From positions 131,697,428-131,761,427 of the forward strand of contig CM068838.1 in assembly GCA_028554795.2 (NCBI GenBank): DNA of 64,000 nt, in the 5' to 3' direction. Origin of the DNA: Sinohyriopsis cumingii. Its lineage: Eukaryota > Mollusca > Bivalvia > Unionida > Unionidae. Numbering within the stretch: position 1 is the stretch's first letter; each line of letters opens with the position of its first letter. The notes under the pieces were generated by a model. The model did not search any database. It saw only the letters and a program-made list of their open reading frames with translations, and was not told the origin of the DNA. The translations under genes and the position numbers were made by a program. Shown piece by piece: positions 10,027 through 21,829 of the stretch.

Positions 10027-11894
10027 TTAAATTCCATACTTTCTTTCAATGTATTCAGTGTAGCTGAACATAGGTTTTTCTTCTGTCTCTTTTTGACTTT
10101 TTCTCCTTTCTTGTCTTTTCATTTTTGGCTTATTTCGAAGTGCTTTCCTTAAATCTAGGCTTGTTTCCATTCGTTGTGACAATTCTGGATCTTCATTTGA
10201 ATTTTGCTGCGGTATCCTGTTTGTTTGGGGTGTTTCTAATAATCTAGGTGTTTGTGTTTTCTGAATCTGTTGTAATTTGAAAGCTGTAACTTCTGAGTCA
10301 TTTTCTTGTAATAATGGCTGTACTGGTATCCCTTCTTTTTCTTGTAGACTTCGTTTTGTTTGCTTTGGGTGTAGTTTGCTTTCTAGTTGTTGCCCAGGTT
10401 CAATATCTTGTTGGATTAGCTTGTTATTTTCTTGTTGACTTTCTTGTATTTGCATTTGTATTTGATGTTGTTGTTGTTTACATCCCTGTGATTCGTTTTC
10501 TGGAGGCTGATCTGTTGGTATTGTTGTCGTTGTTGTTGCCCCTTGTAGTTCTAAGTTTCCTTGTTGCTGTTGTGATTTTATTTCCTGTTGTTGCTTTGTT
10601 TGTTGTTGTTGCTGTTGTTGTTGCCCTTGTTGTTCATTTCCTCTTGTTTGTTTGGGTTGCTGCAGTAGGATTTTTGGCCCTTTTTTATTGTTTTCAATTT
10701 CTTTCTGTAGTATAGTTTCTCTCTCTTGTTGTTGTTGTTGTTGTATTTGTTCTATCCTTTGCTTTTCTCCTACTTGTTTCTGTATTTCCTGTTCTTGTTT
10801 TTGTTTTTGTTGTCCTTGTTCTTGTAACTGCTGTTGTTGTTGTTGTTGCTGCTGCTCATCTCTTTGTTGTTGTATTTGTTCTATCTTTTCTGCTGCTTGT
10901 TTCGGTATTTCTTGTTCTTGTATTTGTTTTCCCTGTTCTTGTAACTGCTGCTGTTGTTGTTGCTGCTGCTCATCTTGTGTATTTTGTTGTTGTTGTTGTT
11001 GTGGCTGCATATTTCCTATTTGTCTGCTGATTGTTTTTGTAGATGTCATTGTTGGTCCTATATTTTCCGAGTTCTGGGGACATTTGAATGGTGTGTGACC
11101 TGTATTCCCACATCTATTGCATGTTCTGTCAAAAATGCATCCTTTGTACCACGTCTTTGCTAAGAATCCGAATATGTAAAAGGCTCTCTTTACTTTCTTC
11201 AAGTTACTGCTTTCTATTTCTAATATCCGTGTTCCATCTAAAATCGATGTTGTTTCTATTGTTCTATTCCTTGCTGAGATAACCGGGATATTGAATTTTT
11301 CCTCAAAGCGCTTAACTATTTCTTCTATTGGAATTTCCAGCGGGATGTCTGTAACATGTAATTCTCCTGATCGTTTTTTTATCTCTCTTAGCAATGGTTC
11401 TGGTTCCTTTATTGTCACTCTTTCTTTCCCAATATGTATTTCCCCATATGGTAAGATTGGTTTTTTCCCTTTTGGTCTTATTATGTAGCCTTTGTATCCA
11501 TTAGGGTTTATGGAGTATACTCTCTCCATACATTCTGGATGGGCTATTTTCATGGCTATCATTACTGTGGTTAGACAAGGTATGTTTTCCCTTTGTATGT
11601 GCCTCATGTCTATTTCTTGCGTTCCTTCCCTGTATTTACATTGTAGGTAGCTTTTGTCATGCATCACTATTCTTTCCAGCTTGAAGAATTTCTCCAGGTA
11701 TTTGATTTCTTTTCTCGTCGCCATATTGCCTCGTGTTTCTCGCATTCTGTTTTCGATGTCACGTTTTTCCATGTTGTTTTCCATTTGTTTGTTGATTATT
11801 TTCTTTTGGATTAATTAATTTGTGTAATATGATTCTTCTTACTCTTTTTGAGCTTCGGAGTCCGTAGTGGACAGTTCAGATAGTCCTGTGGGGG
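9800..11894 (-). mobile_element. complete retroposed LINE-ORF1-only element
   Basis: Bounded by a perfect 14-bp target duplication. On the minus strand it starts with CCCCCACAGGAC at 11894, has about 110 bp of leader, one long intact ORF, a 53-nt A run (T at 9972-10024) just after the stop, about 135 bp of further sequence, and a terminal ~37-nt A tail ending at 9800. The hallmarks (target duplication, poly(A), no introns) are those of target-primed reverse transcription. It encodes only an ORF1-type protein and no reverse transcriptase. It resembles the mammalian HAL1 'half-LINE' situation or, less likely, a processed copy of a host CCHC gene. The intact ORF and perfect duplication indicate recent insertion. 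Confidence 0.85.
10027..11784 (-). CDS. LINE ORF1-like protein, CCHC knuckle and poly-Gln
   Basis: 585 intact codons. Residues ~25-135 form a conserved-looking N-terminal domain; ~138-215 read like an RRM/L1-ORF1-type fold (GELHVTDIPLEIPIEEIVKRF, then an aromatic strand). A single zinc knuckle follows at residues 222-235 (C-x2-C-x4-H-x4-C, sequence CNRCGNTGHTPFKC). From ~255 to ~470 the protein is dominated by Gln runs, and the C-terminus is Lys/Arg-rich. ORF1/Gag-type proteins bind element RNA as chaperones; this role is inferred from the knuckle. The stop lies in TAAATAAAA, so an AATAAA poly(A) signal overlaps the end of the gene. No ORF2 follows. The LINE clade cannot be named from ORF1 alone. 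Confidence 0.8.
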   Translation of the reverse strand: MENNMEKRDIENRMRETRGNMATRKEIKYLEKFFKLERIVMHDKSYLQCKYREGTQEIDMRHIQRENIPCLTTVMIAMKIAHPECMERVYSINPNGYKGYIIRPKGKKPILPYGEIHIGKERVTIKEPEPLLREIKKRSGELHVTDIPLEIPIEEIVKRFEEKFNIPVISARNRTIETTSILDGTRILEIESSNLKKVKRAFYIFGFLAKTWYKGCIFDRTCNRCGNTGHTPFKCPQNSENIGPTMTSTKTISRQIGNMQPQQQQQQNTQDEQQQQQQQQLQEQGKQIQEQEIPKQAAEKIEQIQQQRDEQQQQQQQQQLQEQGQQKQKQEQEIQKQVGEKQRIEQIQQQQQQERETILQKEIENNKKGPKILLQQPKQTRGNEQQGQQQQQQQQTKQQQEIKSQQQQGNLELQGATTTTTIPTDQPPENESQGCKQQQHQIQMQIQESQQENNKLIQQDIEPGQQLESKLHPKQTKRSLQEKEGIPVQPLLQENDSEVTAFKLQQIQKTQTPRLLETPQTNRIPQQNSNEDPELSQRMETSLDLRKALRNKPKMKRQERRKSQKETEEKPMFSYTEYIERKYGI

Positions 11895-11908
11895 ACCATT
11901 CAGACATT
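11895..11908 (+). repeat. target site duplication, right copy
   Basis: Exact second copy of ACCATTCAGACATT, at the 5' end of the retroposed unit. Beyond it host sequence continues with GCAACAG, and the bases GCAAC also precede the left copy. Confidence 0.9.
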
Positions 11909-12473
11909 GCAACAGTAGTCTCGTGTACAACTCGCTAAAGCGATACAACAAAATTGTCTCATATTGTAGCATTTAACTTATATTTAGAATTGCCTCCAAA
12001 AATGAGTTGTCTTGTACACGTATAGTGTCTATAAAAGGCAACCAATGCAAGTTCGCACGGAGGAATACATGTCACCTCAACGATGATACGTTTTTTATTT
12101 TGTTTTTAGAGATTTTCAGCAAAAACGAATTGAGAATTTCATATTGTTAAATATATTCTCCGATGCTTACTGAAAACCCATGGGTCGTGTATTGTGCACA
12201 ATAATCATATCAATTTGTATACACTGGTGTGTGTGATGGATTTTTTCTTTTTTAAAGAAAACATTTACAACTAGCTGTCTTATTAAAGAACATTTCCAAA
12301 TAGTATCGTAGTCATGTTATTTTCACTATGTTCAATTTGATTTCTTCAATTCTCGCACACTGTACGTCACATAGTGAATGTTATCTTTGTTAATACTTTT
12401 TGTTATTTGTTTGTTGGACTGCAGTTAGGCTTATTGAAAATATTCTGACCATCTATATAATGAACCAACAGTC
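11909..12473. other. non-coding AT-rich DNA
   Basis: No convincing coding frame, RNA gene or ordered repeat was seen between the target duplication and the SINE that starts near 12474. Confidence 0.4.
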
Positions 12474-12800
12474 ATTATGTGCATGTGTGTGTTTTGGATT
12501 TTTAACGTAGTTCTAACAATTTTTCAGTCATATCGTTACGATGTCTGCAGTGTGACAGTTTATAGTGATGTCTAGCACTGGGGCATCATGCCGCAGTCAT
12601 GTAGCATGATGTCCCACCCAGTCACATTATTCTGACACCAGGCCAACCAGTCCTAACATTAACCTCTTAATGCTGAGCGCCAAGCGAGGCAGCTGTTAGT
12701 ACCATTTTTAAAAGTCTTTGGCATGACTCGGCCGGGGAACGAACCCACGACCTCCCGCATCCGAGGCGGACGCTCTAACCACTAGGCCACCGGAGCGGTA
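12474..12800 (-). mobile_element. tRNA-headed SINE, family A, near full length
   Basis: On the minus strand the 5' head reads GGTGGCCTAGTGGTTAGAGC (box A) and GGTCGTGGGTTCGTTCC (box B), a tRNA-like promoter for RNA polymerase III. A central part contains GGACATCATGCTACATG and its near mirror GGCATGATGCC, and the 3' end carries CAATTTTT and a CA-rich tail. Three other copies are at 29918-30093, 39611-39940 and 41032-41240. It is non-coding and mobilised in trans by a LINE. Confidence 0.8.
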
Positions 12801-13019
12801 TACCTACAGTTATTGTACTTTATATACAGCAGGAACACGACAATTCCTTGCTTTAAAAGGAAAGCCACTCACACGTACGTGAGGTTTTAAGAATGATTCT
12901 GATCTTAATTCTGAATGGAAATTAAACCCGGGCGCATCATTGTATTCCAACAGAATGACAGATGTCCGAGTAAAATATTGATGAGAACGTTGTTGATCAA
13001 CCAGCTGTTGAAAGACTGG

Positions 13020-13400
13020 ATGATTGGAACCCACAAAGATCTTAAATGAGCTGCATTAACTTCAATTAAAATGATCAAGGTTCTGGGCGAGGAAACTAAA
13101 AGGGATGAGCCAGAATTGAAATAAATTCTTGTCCATACAGAACCGTGAGAATTTCCTGTGGGACAGAAAAATGGGGATGAGAACACATGCATCCTGGAGG
13201 TCAACAGAAACTGCTCAGACGTTAGACCGTATCGCATTCTTTACTGGAACTGCCGTCTCCATCTTGAAAAAGGCTCTTTCCGAATAATCGTGTTTAAGGA
13301 GGGAAAGATACATGAAGAGGCAAATAATTTCCTCTGTTTTGTTCAACAAATATGGACGACCCGGAAATGGAATCCTGGACTTTTGAGTGCCTAAAACACT
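13020..13400 (-). mobile_element. DIRS-type reverse transcriptase fragment (fossil)
   Basis: Minus-strand reading shows FKMETAV..KNAIRSNV, then DLQDACVLIPIFLSHRKFSR and an FQFWLIPFSF block. This is the DIRS reverse transcriptase pattern 'FKMET..I...L....W.VS.DL.DAYFHIPIHP.HRKFLRF'. Only this part of the element is recognisable; it is broken several times. A fuller relative lies at 22.5-27.3 kb on the same strand. Confidence 0.6.
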
Positions 13401-13685
13401 CTCTACCGTCCCTTTCTTTAGAAGGGTGTAAACTTTATCTTAAAGATTCCCGACTGGACTGGTGAAAATACATAGGTGTTCTTGAATAGGTGTTCTTGAT
13501 AGAGATCAAGGATTCAGGATGTCACAATGGGGATTAAAACAAAACAAGATTCCGCATCCAGTGGGTCCGCCCTTGATAGATTTTTGCTGTGGTCACACTA
13601 CACAAAGATGTAGCTCTGCCAACAGTGCTATCAGCAGCTTGAGTGACTGTCTTGTTGTTCTGGTTATGAGATCCAGGAGCAGGGG

Positions 13686-13872
13686 CCCTCGGTGGCCGAG
13701 TGGTCTAAAGTATCCGCCTTTACCGATCACTGCCATCTCAACTCTGTCTGCGTTGGTTCGAGTCTCTGTCTCGGCTAATATGGTTATGTGAGAAAGCTTC
13801 CCATAGGTCAGTGGTTCTTACCGGGGTCTTCCCTGAGCTCTTCCTCAACCAGTTTTAAAGATCACCATGAAC
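13686..13872 (+). mobile_element. tRNA-headed SINE, family B
   Basis: Starts with GGTGGCCGAGTGGTCTAAAG (box A like) and has GTTGGTTCGAGTCTC (box B like) about 55 bp later, followed by GTGAGAAAGCTTCCC and GTGGTTCTTACCGGGGTCTT. The same order of blocks recurs on the minus strand at 29030-29250. Differs from family A in head and body. The GTGGTTCT-CCGGG block resembles the central domain of V-type SINEs, a weak suggestion. Confidence 0.65.
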
Positions 13873-15640
13873 AGGAACTCGTGTGCTGAAAAATGAGGTT
13901 AACACAGAATAGCATCAACAGCTCCAGGGGTCTCTGTAAAATAACCGGAAGCAAAAACTCCTCCCTTAGTAAGTTTTAAAAAATGGATGAAAAGACAACA
14001 CATAAGACAACGGCGACACAAGTGCGCTCTTTAAGCTACCAAACCTCAAGTATCTTAACAGGTATGTTTGCCATGGTCCCCGCGTAAATACCCATTTAGG
14101 ATGCTTCAGACACCACAGGCCAAAGGTAGCAAAGGACTGACCAATCCATCGTTTGCCTCTTGGCCTTGTGCCAATCTTTGAGCAATATCCTTTACCATGT
14201 CTAATGAGGAAAAAAAGAAAAAACAGAATATGGTCTTAATTTTTTATCCTAAAGAGTCTTCAAAGTATCGGACACAGATCTGGGGGAAGACAGCAGTAGA
14301 TTTGTTGAATGCCTTGCAAAAAATCCAAAGATCCTCCTCTTCCGTCGCTTGCCCGGTGTGCAACAAGACGAGGAATCAACTTGGGGAGAAAGTATCTACT
14401 CAAATGGTGACTCAAACTCATGAGAGTACATCCAAATGGGCGAGACTGGGCTGTCTAGTCCTCTTTCCTCTGAGAACTGGAATGGGAATCACGTTCGATT
14501 GAGTTGTGCCCTCCCCCCCCACACACACACACACACACCTTTTTGGGTCGATAACGAACCTGAAGGGACTGAGGACGGACAAGGCATATGGACCACCCCG
14601 TCCGCTAATCAGTGGGAACAAGAACTCATCCATGATGCCATGGGGGAAATGCAAAGATCCAGGTTCACCACCCAATGATAGGAATCCCCAAGCCCCATAC
14701 GAGTTAAAAGGAAACATTGGACGATGTTCTCGACTCAAGTCCCTTCCCCAGATCAGGAGGGACACTACCCGGGATGACTAGAATTTTACCTACTCGGTAA
14801 CTCATATCCGATGGGCAGAGCCCAGGAGCTATACCTGGTTCTCAGTAACTGGTACATGTAACTTTAATCCATGCCTGGTGACTCGATATGGTACCCGGTG
14901 CCCAGTCACCAGTCAAGTGACAAAGATTTTGGAGAGAAATGTATTTCAGAACCCGAACAGGAGACAATAGACAATCAAGACACCTTAGAAGACAACCCCT
15001 TTCCCGAAGTAAGACGGGCAAGACCTGTTCTGGAGTTATCAGTGACCTACTGAAACGATATCCACCCAGGATTGTTGAGTTTGTGACTTAATTGCACCAG
15101 TAAGTGCTCGTGACCCCTCTCTGAAATGAGGGGATTAAGCATTCATGAAGAGGAAAAATAAAATACAATTCAATCTTCAGACTTTTGTAAGCGTAACAGC
15201 CCTCCACTAAATTCCACATTAGCTATAAGGTGCAGCCACTGAGTGTTCACATCTAATAAACATCAGGGGTGGTGTTCAGTGATGTCTTCTTGTGACCACA
15301 CTTGCCCATTTGTTGTTGCATTGCTAACAGGGATGAAAGAAATTGCGGTCAACAAAACAAAAATTATAAGCAAGCCTAATATAACTTATCTGGCTTATAG
15401 AACAGTCCAGCTGACCAGTCACTAAGCAGGCTTTTGTAGTATTGTAAGAGCATATCCTATGTAAAGTATCTCCCAAACTTTCTATCATGTTGCTTTTAAC
15501 TATTTCACTACATATTCATAAGTATTCTTTTTATAGGACATAATTATTATGCAGTCTCTGTGATAATAATGTAATTAAATCTTAATGATAGTAAACACAA
15601 CCGATGCAAAATATAGCTTTAAGAGTTTTAATTAGATGAC
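13873..15640. other. non-coding or decayed repeat DNA with a CA run
   Basis: Several short open frames exist on both strands, but none resembles a known protein and they overlap one another. A (CA)n microsatellite with a preceding C run is at about 14513-14540. Base composition is higher in GC than the flanks, so this may be the remnant of a repeat I cannot identify, possibly upstream parts of the DIRS fragment at 13.0-13.4 kb. Confidence 0.3.
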
Positions 15641-15644
15641 AGTC

Positions 15645-16330
15645 ATTCTGATGCAAGATCACTCCATTAATTTGTGTGGATCCTACTTACTAACCAAACT
15701 GCCTAATATCTTGATAAGCCGTCAGCAAAATTGGACCAGAATTAGTTTCCAAAGTGGTAATAAGCTCAGACAGATTCAAGATCAATTCATTCATGTGTGT
15801 GTCTTGATCACTGTCAAATTTGTACAAGATGTTGGTGATATAAGCAGTTCAAGTTTCATCAAAATCAGATATGCAATAAAGTCTCCAGAGCAGCAAGATG
15901 ATTGGCCATCCGATGCAAGGTCGGTACCTAATCAGTATGTGGATCTTATTTATTACCGAGATTCGAGGATTTAAGAATGTATTCAATGTTTGTTCAAATT
16001 CAGATGCAAAGACCACCTCATTATTTTGCACGGATCTTGGTCATTATCATCTTGCAAAATGATCTTTACAATAAGCATTTATTAAAAGTTTCATTTTAAT
16101 TGGATCAGAAATGTGGCCTGCAGATTGGCAACAAGCTCAGCCAATTTGATGCATGACCACCTCAACAGTTTTTTTTAACTTGTTCATTATCAAACTCTCT
16201 TAAATAATAAAGCATATATTTCAAGTCTTTTCAAAGCTGGATCAGAAGTATGACCTCCAGAGTGGTAACAAGGATGCAAGATCACCTCTTTAACATGCAT
16301 GGATCTCACTCATTACTAACTTATTCAAAG
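15645..16330. repeat. degenerate interspersed repeat with recurring blocks
   Basis: Blocks of the form GATGCAAGATCACCTCATTAA, (G/A)TGGATCT.A.TTATTAC and GG(A/T)CAGAA-TGTGGCCTCC-AGAGTGGTAACAAG recur at about 15651, 15912, 16001, 16153 and 16275, in the same order but with irregular spacing. This block vocabulary is one I associate with tandem-core repeats common in bivalve genomes (pearl/Helitron-like elements). Family assignment is tentative. Confidence 0.45.
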
Positions 16331-19300
16331 ACTCTGATGATAGACAACCATATCCCAAAGTCAGAAATATGGATTCCTGAGTGACAGAATTCAACTGTTG
16401 ACAGATGAACATATGGCAGATAATGGATGATGCAAGCCAGATGCATGGCCATACAATAAAGTTCACTTGGCCTTACATCCTGGTGAGAAAAGACAGGAAG
16501 AAAAATGTCAGAGGCAAAACTAAGTCTAACGGGTTAAATTTATGGGAGTACAGCTAATTATATTGACAACAAGGCTAGAAGTCAACATTATAGAACATTT
16601 TATTAAAACTTTTAAAATGTAGGCAAGTAAATCAGTGTGAACAGTATATTCACAATATGTACAGTTTATCAATTCAATAGATGGGTCATACAATTAACTG
16701 ATGATTAAGGGATTCCTAATCCAATAGAAAAGTCAAGAACATGCTTGAATTTTTGTAATTGCTCTTAGTTCTGACATTAAATGTAATATAAAGATATGCA
16801 TTGGCATGACCTGCAATAACCCCAACATACAATACACAATGATCCAACCTGGCAATACAGCCCATAGACAATTAGTACAGCAACACACATAGGTTATTTA
16901 GTGTCCAGTCATTCAAATTAAAGCGCCTTACCCATGGACACACCATGGTTGCTGACCTGGGCTGATAATGTTTGAATTCCAACCAGCACTATTTCTGTTG
17001 CAAGTTTGGTACACTAATGACTGAGCCACCACAACTCCCTGCATTTTAATTACAAAGTTGCTTCTCATATTCTACTGAAATAATATAACATCTCTATATT
17101 GTTCCTGTCCCGATATATGATGTTTGATCAGCATATTTATTCTTGACTAAAAACATTAGGCCTTCACTTAAACATAATAAGCAAATACCTAAGGTTGAAT
17201 ATCACTATTTAAGTTTTGGCATGAAGCATGTTACGTCTGAACTGTTAACGGATAATTAGTTCAGGTAATGCTCCACGTCATTCTATTAAATAATTGTAGA
17301 ATTCAACATCTGACTACAAAAATAAGCATTTACATGCACATAAGAGGTTCTTTGGCTGAACAGATTGATTATATTGATCCACTGCAGATAGATTCTGTCT
17401 GGATAAATGGTAGTATCAGAAATTTTTGCAGGGGACCAATTTTCATGTTTCTTGCTGTTGTACCAAACCACGAATATAAAGACTCAACAACATATTTGCC
17501 ATGCCCCCCCCCTTATGTTTTGTTCCTACAGATTAACAATGTTACTAATATTTGATAAATCAACATTAATACTGTTATCTGGTAACAGAATATTAGCTTT
17601 CACTCATTGCTGCATGAGCTGCAATTATCCAGCATGAATCTGCTTCATTCATAGGATGCAAGATTCACTAATAAAGTACACTGATCATCATCAGTAACAT
17701 CTTCCTTTCACATGATGGCCTCCATGACCAGTTTAGCATACCAGCTGTTAAATTCTGGTTTTATTTCTTCTTTGTACTCTTTATTTATTGTCAAATCTAG
17801 TGATTGAAGTTTGTACTTGAAGCAGGCACATAAAAAAGATTCCATGGTCCTTCAATTTAGTTATCTTTGCACTTTGGTGGTGTTGGTTTCCTTTGATGTT
17901 GAGCACCAAGATGAAAACACCATGCAATTGATTAATCTTGACAGGCATTGCGTGTTCATAAGGTGGTAGTACTGTTTGTGTTACTGGCTGTACCAGCATT
18001 CACTGATGTTATTCACTTGGATGAAAACAGTACATGTAGTGAACTTGTCAGGCTGTTAATATTTACTAATACATGTGGTAGTACTGTATTAAATAGTTAA
18101 GTGACCACTGTATGTGTCTGCATAGTTCTATTCGTTTGCATTCTTTATTTGGGTATTTGTACAGGTCAAACTGAGAAATGAAATGCCTCCTAATATGCAG
18201 ACAGGCAAAATGACAAATTCAAGTACCCACCAAAATGTCATTTTTTTAAATTACAAAACCATGAAAATTACCCTCCACACAAATAAATAATAATACAGTA
18301 ACTAAAAAAAATTAAACAGCTACATAAAATATTCACTGGATACTTTGTTAATATCCATGACCAAGAAGTCCAGAAAAAAATGGCTGTATAATCATGGTTT
18401 TACTGCACATCGCATAAGGGTCTGACCATTTAAAGAGAGGTGGGCTGTTTTATTTTTTCCAAACAAAATGTAGGACTCCAAAACTTGCTATAAACAAAAT
18501 CCTGGTTCGGATGTACAACCCATACCCCATCCCCCCCAATATTAAATGTTCTGAAATATTTGTTGAATGACCTTCAACAACTGTAACACCAATCAGCACA
18601 TTTATCTTCATATTTTCTAAGTAATTCAAGAAAATTAAATTCAATCTAAAATGCTTATCTTTACATTTAATAATATACTGACATACAGACTAAACCAAAC
18701 ATTGCTGCCATGTACACAGTCCATTGTGTGGATAACTGAATAAAGCACATTTCTGGATTTCTATAATAGGGACATATAAAAAGAGAAGCTTCTTCAAATA
18801 ATGCTATTGCACATCACATGGGAACAAATAGTCTACAAATTACTGTCAAAATATGATAACACTAAACCAAGTAAATAAACAAAGACAAAAATCTCTGTGG
18901 AAATCAAGAAACTAAAAAAATAATTGTATTAAAGCTTGAATATTTTGGTATATTTGTGTCTTAATAATAATGATATCACCTAAACTAAATATTGTGAAAA
19001 ACAAAAGACATATAATGACATAACAAGAGTACAGTGAATGACATTATACGCCCACCCCATGTTTGCCAGTTATTTACACAGGTACTAGTAGGGCAGGATG
19101 ACTCTGGAGATTACTGACCAATGACCCCAATCTTTGGTCAAGGTATGTGGTCTTCAACCAAACTTACTGTGCAGAAACCCTTATTTTCATTACACAATTT
19201 ACTTAGCAAGATGCTGCCAATGATCCTTTTAAAATGCTAGTGGCAGTAGACAGGTTGGCAGGGTATAAACACAACTTTTAAGCATAATTTGCTAAGATAG

Positions 19301-20685
19301 TGACTAAATCAATGACTAACACCTTAGCATCAATTATTTTTCAGCAATGTCTACATATGGTTGATATTTTCTTTACTGGATAGCGTAAACCAATTAACTG
19401 GCACAATTACCTGGCACTGGTGGTTTAGATAAATTCCATTTGGTTGTATTGACAGGGTTTTATTAACTTGGCTTATAGGTATACAAAAAGGAAGTCCCTA
19501 GGCTATCCAGTGGTAGTTTTCTGGGCAAACTGGAGCAGATGTTGGGTGTGTAATATGCCAGGACAACTATTAACAGAAACCCTGTTAAACATACAACTTC
19601 AGACCAAATTTGATTGGAATCCATGAAATCCCTCAAACGTTACTGAGCCAGAATTTGCAATGGATATGACATGACCAGCAGACATGGGGTCAATGTAATT
19701 GATTACTTCAAAATAATGTTTGAAAATTTTGTTAGTGCTGAGGCAATCTGAATCAAGTGCTTTGCACATTGGTACACCAGGTAGCTGACCAGTGTTGCTC
19801 CAATGAGAGGAGTCAAGCCAAAACCATTTTCAGTTTGGTGTCAGCACACTGACCACTGCACTACCATTAGCCAATCCTTCATCTGTTGCCACTTCATACA
19901 TGCAGAAAAGTCCAGCAGGTCTATTCTAAATGAATTATCTTAGCTTTAGAATGACTCATTCCAAGTATAAAGAAAATCCATGAAAGGTTAGGAATATCAA
20001 CAAATAAAGAAACTTTAGCTAAAACCATTAACACAAATTTTTAACCAAAAGTCAAAAGGGACAAGCACATGTCATAAAATGTATTGCCTAAGTTTCATAA
20101 TAATTCATGCGATGAAAGAAAAAAATGAAAGAGTTTAGAAAATATAAGCAGATGAAAAAACCCTAAACCAAAACCTCACTGCAAAGTTTCATGGATTTTG
20201 ACTTTGAACCCCAAGGTCACAGGTGCTAGTGAAAGAGAAAGAATTTATTATCTTAGATTCAAAATCTTTCACACCAGGTATGATGAGAATCTATCGTATG
20301 GTTTAGGAAATATAAGTAAATGAAATATTTCAACAAAAACCGTAACTACTGTGTGCTCAACAAAAAATGAATCACATCTGTATCTTAAGATATCACAGAT
20401 TTAAACAGCTGTTTTTACAAAAGAATTTGTAAACTGAAATTTGTAAACATCAACCATTTACAAAATGACTCAATGATTGCTTCACAAGTACAGACACTTT
20501 CAATGGAATCTTCCAGATATACACTAATGTATGTAATTAAAGTATTCCATGGCAACCCCAGAAAGAAGAGTCCTTCAAACAAAATGATGCTCTACTGTCA
20601 AAAAAGAATTTCCAGGAATACATGATACGATTCTTTTTTCTTTTTTTTTACTACCGAGTGTTGAAATCATGTTTGCTATTCTTGA
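16331..20685. other. intergenic DNA downstream of HERPUD, no gene seen
   Basis: AT-rich sequence without a convincing coding exon on either strand. Around 16925-17045 and 19770-19870 minus-strand stretches resemble tRNA-type SINE heads (GTGGTGGCTCAGTCATTAG and AATGGTAGTGCAGTGGTCAG), too decayed to classify. Around 19920-20330 a repeat phrase (ATTTAGGAAATATAAG.A.ATGAAA.A.CCCTAAACCAAAACC) occurs two or three times in degenerate form. Confidence 0.35.
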
Positions 20686-20689
20686 GTGA

Positions 20690-21640
20690 TAACAAGGTTT
20701 ATAAGTCGGCGATCATGTCAACTATTTTCATTACAAGATTGGCATAATTTTCATTTATTAAATGATTAGGTGAAAACCTCATAATGAAACAACATTTTGT
20801 TTAGAACATACGAGTTTCAAAATGGCTGCCATTGTGACCATATCAGATGTCAGATTAGCACCATTTTCAACTACACATTATCTTAAGTCTTTTTGTGAAA
20901 AATTGTCAACATAATCATCAAACTAGGAGTAGCAGGGGAAGAAAAAAACATTTTTTTTCCAAACTGGCCACCAATGATGACATATTTGAGGTCAGATTGG
21001 TATTGTTTTCACTTAAAACCAATCTGACACCATTAGAAGTCTTCTGATGAAAACCATATACCTATATAAAATTCCATTTAGGAACAGCAATAACATGAAT
21101 TTCAAGATGGGTGCCATAGTGGTCATACTAGATGTTAGATGGGAACCATATTCATCTACAAGCAGCTAGACATCAAAGTGAAAATAGCATGTTCATATGA
21201 TCATCCATCAAGGGGGAGTAGCAATAACAAGTTTCAAGATGATAAACATGGTGGTAATATTTGAGGTCACTTCAGCACCATTATCACTTAGGACCAACTA
21301 GACATCAAAAAACTCATCTGGCGAAAACCCCATATCAATATGACTTTCAATTTTGGAGTAGCTCTGATAACAATATTTTCAAGACAGCACTCATAGTGTG
21401 ACCATTAAGTGCTTCAGATTGGCATAATTTTCATTTCTGACAATTAGACAGCTTAAAAAGGTGCTTACAGAAAACTCGATGTTGACAGTCCATCCATTCA
21501 GAGGGAGTAGCATTAAGATTTCCAAGACTGCCATTGTGGTGGCCACATTGGATGCCCAAATGGCACCATTTCATTTATACTAGGCCTTGGGGTGAACGTG
21601 AATGTAAAGTTTCATGGCAAACCACCATGTAGTTTTTGTT
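20690..21640. repeat. decayed tandem array, ~140-bp unit, about seven copies
   Basis: Unit landmarks TTTCAA(G/A)ATGGCTGCCAT recur at about 20815, 20957, 21100, 21233, 21381 and 21520, with one more degenerate unit before them, i.e. a period of 133-148 bp. Within each unit the order is GTAGCAATAACA, the TTTCAAGATGG block, GAGGTCAGATTGGCACCATT, TTCA(C/T)TTA, AACTAGACATC and GATGAAAACC. It begins about 300 bp past the HERPUD stop codon, so part of it may be in the 3' UTR. Confidence 0.7.
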
Positions 21641-21829
21641 GGTGTAGCAGCTATAACAAATATGTGCTAATGAACAGATGGATGACACAGGTTCTTCTAA
21701 AAAATTATTTCAAGCACCATTTTAATCTGGGTGGTAACACAAGCCGATTAAGGAAGTCTGCATGCATATGGTCTGGAACTCAAAACTTCTGTGCATCTAA
21801 ACTGAGAGGTCTTCCAAAAATCTGGAAGA

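Noticed and set aside
10314-11488. Plus-strand open frames rich in Cys, Leu and Val opposite the ORF1 gene
   Set aside because: They are the antisense of the CAG/CAA (poly-Gln) runs of the minus-strand ORF1; composition is that of a repeat shadow.
14197-14765. Overlapping frames of ~100 codons on both strands near 14.2-14.8 kb
   Set aside because: No recognisable domain; the frames overlap antisense and cross a (CA)n run.
15849-16031. Short frames within the 15.6-16.3-kb repeat
   Set aside because: They fall in degenerate repeat units, are not conserved between units and have no family match.
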